Shown in pieces: positions 1-5,018 of a DNA stretch of 7,782 nt. The notes under the pieces were generated by a model. The model was not told the DNA's origin and did not search any database. It worked only from the letters and a program-made list of their open reading frames with translations. Every line of letters starts with the position of its first letter. Within the stretch, counting starts at the first letter, position 1. Source of the DNA: Candidatus Martarchaeota archaeon (GTDB taxonomy: Archaea > Micrarchaeota > Micrarchaeia > Micrarchaeales > Micrarchaeaceae); contig JAMCZL010000016.1 of NCBI GenBank assembly GCA_023485745.1, positions 1-7,782 on the forward strand, read 5' to 3'. A program made the translations under genes and the position numbers.

Positions 1-1214
1 CCGTTTTCAAGCAGCTCCCTGCTGTGCGGGAATATCTGGCCCGTGCCCCTGAAGCGGTTGTACTCCTTTGTCATTTCTGCATGCAGGGCGCCGTATCTGT
101 GCGGGTCCGACCTTGCCTTAAGCGCAATGTATTCCAGGGACGACTTTGCAACGAGCTCTGTACTTATCGCGATTATGACGCCGTCCCTTACGCACAGGAA
201 ATTCGATGCGTATGAAAGCTGCTCCAGCGTTGAAAGCTCTATGATGTTGAATCCCTTGCCTTTTATGTATTCGTAGAGATTCTGCCTGCCGCGGACCTTT
301 GAGTACCTTCCCCTGCCTTCCCTTTGATATATTTCTACAGGGGCGTGCCTCATCAGCAGACCGGATCCAACTACTGTTGAGCTTCCTGCAACGTTAAAGT
401 ACATGTCCAGGTGCATGTCCAGCATCGGATCCGGCTCGTTTCCAGGCATCAGCGGATGGTTTGGCTGGTGCACGACAGCCACCTCGTCGAAATCGGTGCC
501 GTGCTTTAGCATCTGGCTTACGCCTGCAGCGTTTGTCCTGTCTCCCATTCCCAGCAGCGCGAAATCCTTCATCGGCATAAAATCGCCGCCTTCTATTATG
601 GCATTCTCTCCCGCCTCGTGCACTATTCCAATTCCAAGAGCCTTCCATAGCAGTTTTGTCACTTCCGTTTCATGCCTTCTCTGGGGCTTTGCCATCCTTG
701 AAATGAATACGCCTTTGTCTGTGACAAGATGCTGGTCCCTCATGAAATACAGGTTGGTAAGCGGGTCCGTGCTTATTATCCTTAGCTGGGCAGATTCCTT
801 TCCGCCCGGGCTGCGCAAGTCTATTGCGGGCCTCGAAACCAGTATGTCGAAAAAGTGGTCCGAGTCGTAAACATTTATGTTCTTTTTGAGCTCCGCCATG
901 GCCTCTTTTCTTTTTCTTTGGTCGCCGAGATAGCGGAGTGCGTCTATTGCACTGTCTATTAGCGTTGCTCGGAGCTCGGCGTTCCTGTCAGCACCTTTCA
1001 GTATTGCATCCCTGAGCTTTACGACCTTTATGCCGAAATCGTCCTTCAGCATTTCCTCGAATCTTCTGTGCTCTGCTATTGCAGAATGCCTGTTGAATGC
1101 GCGCTCATAGAGCGAAGCTTCAGGATTCAGCAGGCCCAAAAACATTTCGAACCCCGGCCTGTGTATGGCAACTTCCTTCAGCGTGCCCCACTCGCTGCGT
1201 ATCCTGCCCCTCAT
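1..1214 (-). CDS. arcA: Arginine deiminase, N-terminal 404 residues (3' end outside window)
   Basis: Guanidino-group-modifying (amidinotransferase-fold) enzyme that hydrolyses arginine to citrulline and ammonia in the cytoplasm, first step of the arginine deiminase pathway. Seen: an N-terminal LKEVAIHRPG strand (res 12-21), typical of the family opening; NLYFMRD (154-160), matching the family's NLYFTRDP; EGGD (208-211); GMGDRTN (222-228); and HLD (268-270), the catalytic His-x-Asp. The family's nucleophilic Cys lies close to the C-terminus and is beyond the window, so activity cannot be confirmed. The protein is already as long as typical bacterial enzymes (about 410 residues) without its last segment, so it is a long variant; Gln161 replaces the usual Pro after RD. 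Start: ATG at 1214 follows GGTGAG (1218-1223) by three bases; an in-frame ATG at 1238 lies upstream of the likely transcript start. No carbamoyltransferase or carbamate kinase is visible nearby. A related dimethylargininase-like or agmatine-acting function is possible but less likely. Confidence 0.88.
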   Translation of the reverse strand, partial: MRGRIRSEWGTLKEVAIHRPGFEMFLGLLNPEASLYERAFNRHSAIAEHRRFEEMLKDDFGIKVVKLRDAILKGADRNAELRATLIDSAIDALRYLGDQRKRKEAMAELKKNINVYDSDHFFDILVSRPAIDLRSPGGKESAQLRIISTDPLTNLYFMRDQHLVTDKGVFISRMAKPQRRHETEVTKLLWKALGIGIVHEAGENAIIEGGDFMPMKDFALLGMGDRTNAAGVSQMLKHGTDFDEVAVVHQPNHPLMPGNEPDPMLDMHLDMYFNVAGSSTVVGSGLLMRHAPVEIYQREGRGRYSKVRGRQNLYEYIKGKGFNIIELSTLEQLSYASNFLCVRDGVIIAISTELVAKSSLEYIALKARSDPHRYGALHAEMTKEYNRFRGTGQIFPHSRELLEN

Positions 1215-1243
1215 TTTCTCACCAGTGTGCTTACGCATGCAAC

Positions 1244-1254
1244 TTATTAATATT
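1244..1254 (-). promoter_or_regulatory. TATA-like box of the arginine deiminase gene
   Basis: On the minus strand this reads AATATTAATAA. Its centre (about 1249) predicts a transcript start near 1223, which would put the GGTGAG site of the gene at the very 5' end of a leader of about nine bases. Position and composition only; no experiment implied. Confidence 0.45.
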
Positions 1255-1321
1255 GCACTTGCGCTTCGCAGCCGTTTTGATGGCTAGGGAAAGATTTAAT
1301 AACAGCCTGCAAATTTTCATG

Positions 1322-1372
1322 GAAATATATAAATATTACAATAGCGGAATAAAGAATGCCTGGACCTTCCGC
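1322..1372 (+). other. TATA-like tract followed by a hairpin-forming repeat, no gene seen
   Basis: Inside the 216-base gap between the arginine deiminase start and the tRNA, an AT run (1322-1336, core ATATATAAATATT) is followed by GCGGAA (1344-1349) and its exact complement TTCCGC (1367-1372), 17 bases apart. A transcript initiated from this TATA-like run would start near 1355, inside the repeat, so the two may be unrelated. It could be an upstream tRNA promoter, a regulator site or a short RNA. The only ORF here is a 21-codon stretch with no ribosome-binding site. The rest of the gap shows nothing else I can support. Confidence 0.25.
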
Positions 1373-1399
1373 TCCACGCAGTAATAGGATATGCAAAAC

Positions 1400-1411
1400 A
1401 TTATTTATTTA
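1400..1411 (+). promoter_or_regulatory. TATA box of the tRNA-Leu gene
   Basis: The run ATTATTTATTTA is centred about 25 bases before the first base of the mature tRNA (1431), the standard archaeal TATA spacing. This implies transcription starting at or very near the tRNA 5' end, with little leader for RNase P to remove. Confidence 0.6.
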
Positions 1412-1430
1412 TCTTTCAAAATAAGTGCGT

Positions 1431-1528
1431 GCAGGGATGGCGGAGCACGGTCAAACGCGACGGACTCAAGATCCGTTGACTTAGGTCTACGGGAGTTCAA
1501 AAAATTTGAACAAATCTCCCTCCCTGCA
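1431..1528 (+). tRNA. trnL-CAA: tRNA-Leu(CAA), class II, with a 13-base insertion in the T-loop
   Basis: Decodes UUG. Acceptor stem GCAGGGA (1431-1437) pairs perfectly with TCCCTGC (1521-1527); discriminator A at 1528; no CCA encoded (TG follows). D-stem GCG/CGC (1440-1442 with 1456-1458), G26 at 1459, anticodon stem ACGGA/TCCGT (1460-1464 with 1472-1476), loop CTCAAGA with anticodon CAA at 1467-1469. A long variable arm with stem GAC/GTC (1478-1480 with 1485-1487) marks the Leu class. T-stem GGGAG/CTCCC (1491-1495 with 1516-1520). The T-loop should be seven bases (TTCAAAT) but spans 20 (1496-1515). Removing 13 bases restores a standard loop and an 85-base tRNA. All other helices are perfect, which argues for a working gene with an intron rather than a pseudogene. 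G26 and the missing CCA match the Trm1 and Cca enzymes encoded in this window. Confidence 0.93.
1498..1514 (+). other. Putative T-loop intron (13 bases, exact boundaries ambiguous)
   Basis: A CAAA sequence occurs at both edges, so the same mature loop results if any of the 13-base blocks from 1498-1510 to 1502-1514 is removed. The surrounding bases form a perfect palindrome, GTTCAAA (1495-1501), AAA, TTTGAAC (1505-1511), which would extend the T-stem and leave AAAT unpaired on one side only. A canonical bulge-helix-bulge (two 3-base bulges flanking 4 bp) is not evident; an alternative fold pairs ATTT (1504-1507) with AAAT (1512-1515). T-loop introns are known in some archaea, notably Thermoproteales, and ultrasmall ARMAN archaea carry a splicing endonuclease reported to accept many sites. 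An insertion that kills the gene cannot be excluded from sequence. Confidence 0.6.
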
Positions 1529-1533
1529 TGTAC

Positions 1534-1538
1534 TTTTT
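1534..1538 (+). terminator. T-run after the tRNA
   Basis: Five T residues begin six bases after the discriminator base. Short T-runs are the usual archaeal termination signal, but the run is weak and the next gene starts only 19 bases later, so read-through into it is possible. Confidence 0.4.
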
Positions 1539-1556
1539 ATGCTTAAGGTGATTGTA

Positions 1557-2237
1557 ATGAAAAATAACAAGACTCAGCACAAGAATAGACCTGCTTCACA
1601 TAAGTCCGCGAAAATCAGAAAGGAAAAGGTATATGACATACCCAACTACGCGCAGTCGGAGGAGTTTACGAGCGCGGCGGCATGCAGCATGATGGTGCTG
1701 AAGTACATAAACAAGAATTTCAAGATGAAGAAGGATGAGGAATTCAACATCTGGCAGGAGGCCGTAAGCGGCAGCGTATGGCACGGCTCCAGATACGGAA
1801 TTGCCTACGCCCTGGCCAAGAGGGGGGCAAAACCGAGCATAATAAGCAGCAATGTCAAGGACGAGGGTTACGAGCGCAAGCTTGCGGTCTACGAAGGCAT
1901 AAACCTGGACACCCTCAAGTCGTCTTTTGGCGAAATAAGGGAGAAGGTCAAGAGCATGAAGGTGCAGGAGGAGCACGGCACAGTAACTGTAAACACCATA
2001 AAGAAGCTGCTCAACGACGGCAAGATACCGATAGTGCTGGTGAACGCCAACCTGATAAACCCGTATCTTGAGGAGTCCCCGCATTGGATCGTCGTGAAGG
2101 GCTATGACGATGACACCATATACATAAACGACCCTTACTCGGATAGCACAATAGCGATGGAGCCAGAGGTATTCAAGGGTGCCATAGGCTACGAAGATGA
2201 GCACCACCTTATAGCCGTCAGCGCAAGAAAGAGATAA
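1557..2237 (+). CDS. C39-like papain-fold protein with Ser at the nucleophile position
   Basis: Protein of 226 residues resembling the peptidase C39-like / DUF3335 group of papain-fold hydrolases. Seen: oxyanion-type Gln33 in YAQSEEF, then T38-S39-A-A-A-C43 where the family usually has TCGPA(A/C), so the nucleophile Cys is aligned with Ser39 and a Cys occurs four residues later; His176 in SPHWIVVKGY and Asp192 in YINDPYSD fit the rest of the triad. The first 24 residues are strongly basic with no signal peptide or membrane segment, suggesting a cytoplasmic protein or a nucleic-acid or substrate contact. Start: ATG at 1557 with GGTGA at 1547-1551; the longer reading from 1506 would begin inside the tRNA T-loop and is rejected. 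The gene begins 28 bases after the tRNA, so its promoter lies within the tRNA gene or it is co-transcribed. It may be a Ser-dependent hydrolase, a binding pseudoenzyme, or use Cys43; substrate unknown. Confidence 0.8.
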   Translation: MKNNKTQHKNRPASHKSAKIRKEKVYDIPNYAQSEEFTSAAACSMMVLKYINKNFKMKKDEEFNIWQEAVSGSVWHGSRYGIAYALAKRGAKPSIISSNVKDEGYERKLAVYEGINLDTLKSSFGEIREKVKSMKVQEEHGTVTVNTIKKLLNDGKIPIVLVNANLINPYLEESPHWIVVKGYDDDTIYINDPYSDSTIAMEPEVFKGAIGYEDEHHLIAVSARKR

Positions 2238-2242
2238 CTGCG

Positions 2243-2280
2243 GTTTGTTCTATTTCTTTCTTTTTGATTATTTTTATTTA
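2243..2280 (+). terminator. T-rich terminator of the C39-like gene
   Basis: Several T clusters (TTTCTTTC, TTTTTGATT, TTTTTATTTA) begin within ten bases of the stop codon, as expected for archaeal T-tract termination. The last part (2271-2280) could instead serve as a TATA box for a transcript starting near 2300. Confidence 0.55.
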
Positions 2281-2287
2281 GTGATGG

Positions 2288-2371
2288 CAAACCTGCCTAA
2301 GGTCCCGGCATATCTTTGATGCCTGAAGGTAGGGATAGCAGTTTGGCGCGCAACACAGTTTCCTGGGCGCC
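2288..2371 (+). ncRNA. Candidate structured RNA between convergent genes
   Basis: Non-coding gap with nested pairing: CAAAC (2288-2292) with GTTTG (2341-2345), TGC (2294-2296) with GCA (2338-2340), TCCC (2303-2306) with GGGA (2332-2335), and GGCAT (2307-2311) with ATGCC (2319-2323) around a 7-base loop. An 8-base bulge (2324-2331) sits on one side. A second hairpin, GGCGC/GCGCC (2345-2349 with 2367-2371), follows and runs straight into a T-rich tract (2372-2384), like a transcript end. A TATA-like run lies at 2271-2280. It matches no tRNA, 5S or SRP RNA I know and lacks proper C/D boxes. It could also be a 3'-UTR structure of either convergent neighbour. The pairing is visible; the idea that it is an RNA gene is inference. 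Confidence 0.28.
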
Positions 2372-2791
2372 TTACTTTATTTTTATCGCAGCGCTCAGCT
2401 TTGGATTCCTGAATCCGAATCTTACGCCATAGTGCAGCATTCCAAGGCCCAGCCTCTTCCTGTACACGAGCTTGACCCTGCTCTTGCTTATTATGTTCTT
2501 GTAGCAGCTTTCGCAGGACAGTCTCTCGGTTATTGGCATTCCGGATTCGCCGAACCTCTTTGAAGGCAGGACGAATTTTACTTCCCTCTTTTCCATGAAC
2601 CTGCCGCATATGGAGCAGGAGTTTGACGCCAAGTACTGCCTGTCGGCCTTCTCAGCGCATTTCACGCAGTATATCCTGCCGTCGCTAAGAGCCATTTTCT
2701 TGGAGAAGTTGTATAGAGCTGAACCGCACTTCGTGCAGCGTTCATTCTCATTTACGTTTAGGTATTCCCCCATTCTCACCCACCACTTCAT
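2372..2791 (-). CDS. Small protein with two CxxC-CxxC zinc-binding sites
   Basis: A 139-residue protein with four CxxC pairs: Cys19/22 with Cys42/45, and Cys59/62 with Cys93/96, i.e. two treble-clef or zinc-ribbon-like modules in tandem, each probably holding one zinc. The first has the look of short DUF4428/LIM-like fingers (CTKCGS...GRIYCVKC). The C-terminal 40 residues are basic and cysteine-free (RVKLVYRKRLGLG onward), suiting contact with RNA, DNA or a ribosomal particle. No catalytic motif is seen and I do not recognise a named family. Start is uncertain: ATG at 2791 has no ribosome site but lies about 24 bases from a TATA box, so it could be leaderless; ATG at 2773 has GGTGAG just ahead, though unusually close. 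Its 3' end faces the C39-like gene, and the last codons overlap the T-tract of the candidate RNA. Confidence 0.75.
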   Translation of the reverse strand: MKWWVRMGEYLNVNENERCTKCGSALYNFSKKMALSDGRIYCVKCAEKADRQYLASNSCSICGRFMEKREVKFVLPSKRFGESGMPITERLSCESCYKNIISKSRVKLVYRKRLGLGMLHYGVRFGFRNPKLSAAIKIK

Positions 2792-2810
2792 ATTATTTTG
2801 TTTTAGCCGC

Positions 2811-2818
2811 TATATATT
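2811..2818 (-). promoter_or_regulatory. TATA box of the zinc-site protein gene
   Basis: On the minus strand this reads AATATATA, an excellent archaeal TATA core. The predicted transcript start (2787-2790) falls on or just after the upstream ATG at 2791, which is why the start of this gene is either leaderless (2791) or internal (2773). Confidence 0.55.
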
Positions 2819-2860
2819 ACTTTCTAGCTTCCACTATTTTAGACGAACTAAAGCAGCATG

Positions 2861-2896
2861 CGAATTCTGTATACGGCAGACCAATCCAGAATTTCG
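2861..2896. repeat. Imperfect inverted repeat in the gap before trm1's end
   Basis: CGAATTCTG (2861-2869) and CAGAATTTCG (2887-2896) are complementary apart from one extra T, separated by 17 bases. Next to it, CTTTTAAA (2903-2910) resembles a TATA box and can be read on either strand. The 137-base gap (2792-2928) has no ORF with a start signal. The element could be an operator, the processed end of the trm1 message, or the hairpin of a short RNA; nothing in the sequence decides. Confidence 0.35.
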
Positions 2897-2928
2897 GAAA
2901 GCCTTTTAAAGCTTGAATTATCTCTAAA

Positions 2929-4044
2929 TTAATTTTTATGCTTCAGCGCATTTTCTATTGCGTCCCGGACATCGCGTATGCCTGCCGCGGACTTTACGCT
3001 GCTGCTCTCGAAGTGCGTCTTTGAGGATTCGTAGCCTGCGGCTGAAAGCCTTTGCATTATCTCGTCGACGCCGACAGACCTTGCCTTCATCAATTTTGTT
3101 ATGGAGGGTATATGGTAATAGAACGGAGCCGCAATTTCGTCATTGATTGCCTCGGCTATGCGCATTTCCGCCTTTGGATAGCCGCTTTGCCCGAAGTAGC
3201 GCGAAGCATATGCAGCAGCCGCACCGGATTTTATGCTGCCTAGCCAAAGCCTGCCGTAGAATTGCATCTCCCTGCCGCAGTAATCGCATTCGAGCCTCTT
3301 TGGATATGCGCCCTTTGCGGTCTTCACGTTGCCGCAGCCGGTGCAGTATCCGACATAGCCCATCTGGTCGATTGACTCTGAAGCCTGCTTGGCACCCTTT
3401 GACGCCAATACGAATGCGCGGATGTAGTGGCGGTTGTAAAAGGCAGCGAGCACTTCTATGCCGAAGTTGAACTGCGCGGCCTGCCGTGCGATGTAGCCGA
3501 GCAGAATCCTGGCCCCGCTTTCGTAGCACAGCTTGTTGTGTATCGGCCTTGAATCGTAGAGCTTGCGGCATGCGCGCTCCTGCGCTCCGCAAAGCACCGC
3601 GGTGTCGGTCGCGGTCACCATCATCAGGGCCCCGTCGGAAGTAATCTTGAGCAGATCGTTTATGTTAGGCACAGGGCTGCCGAACGGATCCAGGTCTATG
3701 ACATCAAATTTTACCTTGGTTGTGTTGGCGAATTCCTGTATGCTTGTGCTTATGGGCTCTATGCGGGACCTGAGCCTGTTGCGCGCCACATTGGCACGCA
3801 GGTCCTTGAATGCGCTGCGGTTTATTTCGAGGCACGTTGCCTTACTTATGCCTGCCTCTTTGCAGTAGCGTATTGCTCTTATGCCGGTAGCTGCAGTGGA
3901 ATCAAGGAGCCTTGCGTCCGTGTGCTTGAGCTCCTTTACATAGTAGTCCACAATGGCGACGCTGAAGTCCCTGGAAAACCTTGCCTCCGGGTTCATGAAA
4001 GACCTTGAATGCATCGCTATCCTGGCGGAAGATTCCGAGTACAT
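2929..4044 (-). CDS. trm1: tRNA (guanine(26)-N2)-dimethyltransferase Trm1
   Basis: Transfers one or two methyl groups from S-adenosylmethionine to N2 of G26, at the junction of the D and anticodon stems, stabilising tRNA folding. The 371 residues fit archaeal Trm1 length (about 380). Seen in order: FMNPEARFSRDFSV (16-29), the family's NP...NRDLSV opening; LDSTAATGIR (47-56), the SAM-binding motif I; DLDPFGSP (117-124), the active-site DPFG motif; VTATDTAVLCGA (143-154); HYIRAFV (206-212); and a zinc site Cys234/237 with Cys253/256 in the C-terminal domain. All expected residues are present, so it should be active. The ATG directly abuts the stop codon of the upstream DUF357 gene (TAA then ATG), with GGAGGG 11 bases before, so the two are one translationally linked unit. 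The tRNA-Leu in this window carries G26 and is a plausible substrate. Confidence 0.96.
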   Translation of the reverse strand: MYSESSARIAMHSRSFMNPEARFSRDFSVAIVDYYVKELKHTDARLLDSTAATGIRAIRYCKEAGISKATCLEINRSAFKDLRANVARNRLRSRIEPISTSIQEFANTTKVKFDVIDLDPFGSPVPNINDLLKITSDGALMMVTATDTAVLCGAQERACRKLYDSRPIHNKLCYESGARILLGYIARQAAQFNFGIEVLAAFYNRHYIRAFVLASKGAKQASESIDQMGYVGYCTGCGNVKTAKGAYPKRLECDYCGREMQFYGRLWLGSIKSGAAAAYASRYFGQSGYPKAEMRIAEAINDEIAAPFYYHIPSITKLMKARSVGVDEIMQRLSAAGYESSKTHFESSSVKSAAGIRDVRDAIENALKHKN

Positions 4045-4296
4045 TTACTTATCGCCCTCCTTAATTGACTTTACCGCATCCAGCAGCCCGTGGGCATAGG
4101 ATATGCACGAAAAAGACGTGAACAGGTCGCCCTTGTCAAGGTAGCTCTTGGAATCCGATGCATACATCTTTGACATCTCTATTACGGAGAGCGCCTTTTT
4201 GTCCCCCTGCGCATTGAGCTCGGCTTCCTTTACCGATTCATAAAACATGCGTATGTCCTTTTCGATCCTATTCTTGGCTTCGGATTCTCCTTGCAA
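4045..4296 (-). CDS. DUF357 family protein, TTG start
   Basis: Short archaeal helical protein of 83 residues. The C-terminal half, YASDSKSYLDKGDLFTSFSC followed by ISYAHGLLDAVKSI (res 45-78), is the DUF357 signature: a tetratricopeptide-like helical pair in which small cells of archaea keep the IxYAxGLLDA motif. Biochemical role is unknown. There is no in-frame ATG until residue 17; the only start with a ribosome site is TTG at 4296, four bases after GGTGA. An ATG at 4301 is out of frame. The gene is first in a two-gene unit with trm1, whose ATG follows its stop codon without a gap, hinting at a link with tRNA modification, though co-transcription alone is weak evidence. Confidence 0.85.
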   Translation of the reverse strand: MQGESEAKNRIEKDIRMFYESVKEAELNAQGDKKALSVIEMSKMYASDSKSYLDKGDLFTSFSCISYAHGLLDAVKSIKEGDK

Positions 4297-4299
4297 TGC

Positions 4300-4307
4300 A
4301 TCACCTC
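4300..4307 (-). promoter_or_regulatory. Ribosome-binding site that fixes the TTG start of the DUF357 gene
   Basis: Minus strand GAGGTGAT, complementary to the 3' end of archaeal 16S rRNA, ends three bases before the TTG at 4296. The spacing equals that of the arginine deiminase gene, supporting TTG rather than the overlapping out-of-frame ATG. Confidence 0.65.
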
Positions 4308-4332
4308 AAGAGCATTATTAATATGCGGCAAC

Positions 4333-4342
4333 CTTTATTTAG
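4333..4342 (-). promoter_or_regulatory. TATA-like box of the DUF357-trm1 operon
   Basis: Minus strand CTAAATAAAG; centre about 4338 predicts a start near 4312, leaving a leader of about 16 bases that includes the ribosome-binding site. A second AT run nearer the gene (4311-4323) is too close to leave room for that site. Confidence 0.4.
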
Positions 4343-4370
4343 TTTGCACGCTTTGCGCGCTTTACAAACA

Positions 4371-4386
4371 ATTAAAAAATTTAATG
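4371..4386 (+). promoter_or_regulatory. TATA-like region of the hypothetical-fap7 pair
   Basis: The AT run ATTAAAAAATTTAATG holds overlapping TATA candidates; depending on which is used, transcription would start at 4402-4408, so the message of the gene at 4409 would be leaderless or have only a few bases of leader. It contains the palindrome TTAAAAAATTTAA. Confidence 0.4.
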
Positions 4387-4408
4387 CATCTATTATAGCG
4401 GTGTTTGG

Positions 4409-5008
4409 ATGGCAGAACCATGGACGGGATACGCTAGCATGATAATAAACTATGTAGAGCCCAGCATAAAGGACAAATACAAGCTATCTCTTACGGACCT
4501 GCTCGGCGACCCTGACAGCTACATTGCCAAGCCGGACATGTGGATCGCGGTTGAGAACATCTCCGAATTCATAAAGGGCTATGTAAATGACATGATATCG
4601 AAGATGCCGAAGGACAAGGCAGCGCTGGAGAAGGATGCGATGAAGTGCGACTCGATAACGAAGCAGATAAGCCAGAACATATCGATGCAGGCAAAGCAGA
4701 ACAAGGTTCCGTTCATAAAGGCAGACAGCATAGAGAGGGATACTTCAAAGGACGAGGTCATAAACATAAGCACTGTTGACGCAGACATACTCAAGCTTGT
4801 GGAGAAGCTTATGGCAGAGGCGCATTTCGTATCGGACTTCTCCTCGAATTATGAGGAGTATAAGATTGGCGACTGGCTTTTCTCCGGGGCAAAGAACTAC
4901 GTTATAAGGGTCAACATGCAGCCCAACAGCGTTCTTGATCTTGAAGTGGGCAGGGAAGAAGTGCTTGATATGCTGACTGGCATACAGAACGCCATAAAGA
5001 AGGAATAG
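4409..5008 (+). CDS. Hypothetical protein, unrecognised, upstream of the Fap7-like kinase
   Basis: A 199-residue protein that I cannot assign to a family. It has no signal peptide, no membrane segment and a single cysteine (Cys80). Residues 1-65 look globular with aromatic residues (PWTGYASMIINYVEP, MWIAVENISEFIKGY); 66-100 is a charged, Gln/Lys-rich helix (ALEKDAMKCDSITKQISQNI) that could form a coiled coil or contact RNA; 120-199 looks like an alpha/beta domain ending in an amphipathic helix (EEVLDMLTGIQNAIKKE). Codon use (many ATA, AAG, GAG) matches its neighbours, so there is no sign of recent transfer. The ATG is preceded by GGTG five bases away and by a close TATA-like run. Only ten bases separate its stop from the kinase gene, so the two are almost certainly co-transcribed, and a role in the same process is a reasonable guess only. 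Confidence 0.78.
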   Translation: MAEPWTGYASMIINYVEPSIKDKYKLSLTDLLGDPDSYIAKPDMWIAVENISEFIKGYVNDMISKMPKDKAALEKDAMKCDSITKQISQNISMQAKQNKVPFIKADSIERDTSKDEVINISTVDADILKLVEKLMAEAHFVSDFSSNYEEYKIGDWLFSGAKNYVIRVNMQPNSVLDLEVGREEVLDMLTGIQNAIKKE

Positions 5009-5018
5009 CCTGAGTTGG

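Noticed and set aside
403..870. Plus-strand ORF of 155 codons
   Set aside because: Antisense to the arginine deiminase frame, which carries clear family motifs over the same bases; the peptide is Ser/Pro-rich and has no start signal.
1506..1556. N-terminal extension of the C39-like protein
   Set aside because: It would start inside the tRNA T-loop; the ATG at 1557 has a GGTGA site at standard spacing.
1596..2207. Minus-strand ORF of 203 codons
   Set aside because: Mirror of the C39-like gene; its Tyr/Val/Leu-rich peptide is a typical antisense artefact and no promoter or ribosome site supports it.
2281..2330. C/D-box guide RNA (GTGATGG, later TTGATGCCTGA)
   Set aside because: The C box is imperfect, and CTGA follows the second TGATG by one base instead of after a guide stretch, so the box order and spacing are wrong.
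2338..2356. H/ACA guide RNA ending in ACA
   Set aside because: The ACA lies several bases beyond the stem rather than next to it, and no clear kink-turn or pseudouridylation pocket is seen.
4299..4301. ATG as the start of the DUF357 gene
   Set aside because: It is out of frame with the DUF357 coding sequence; the TTG at 4296 is in frame and well spaced from the ribosome site.
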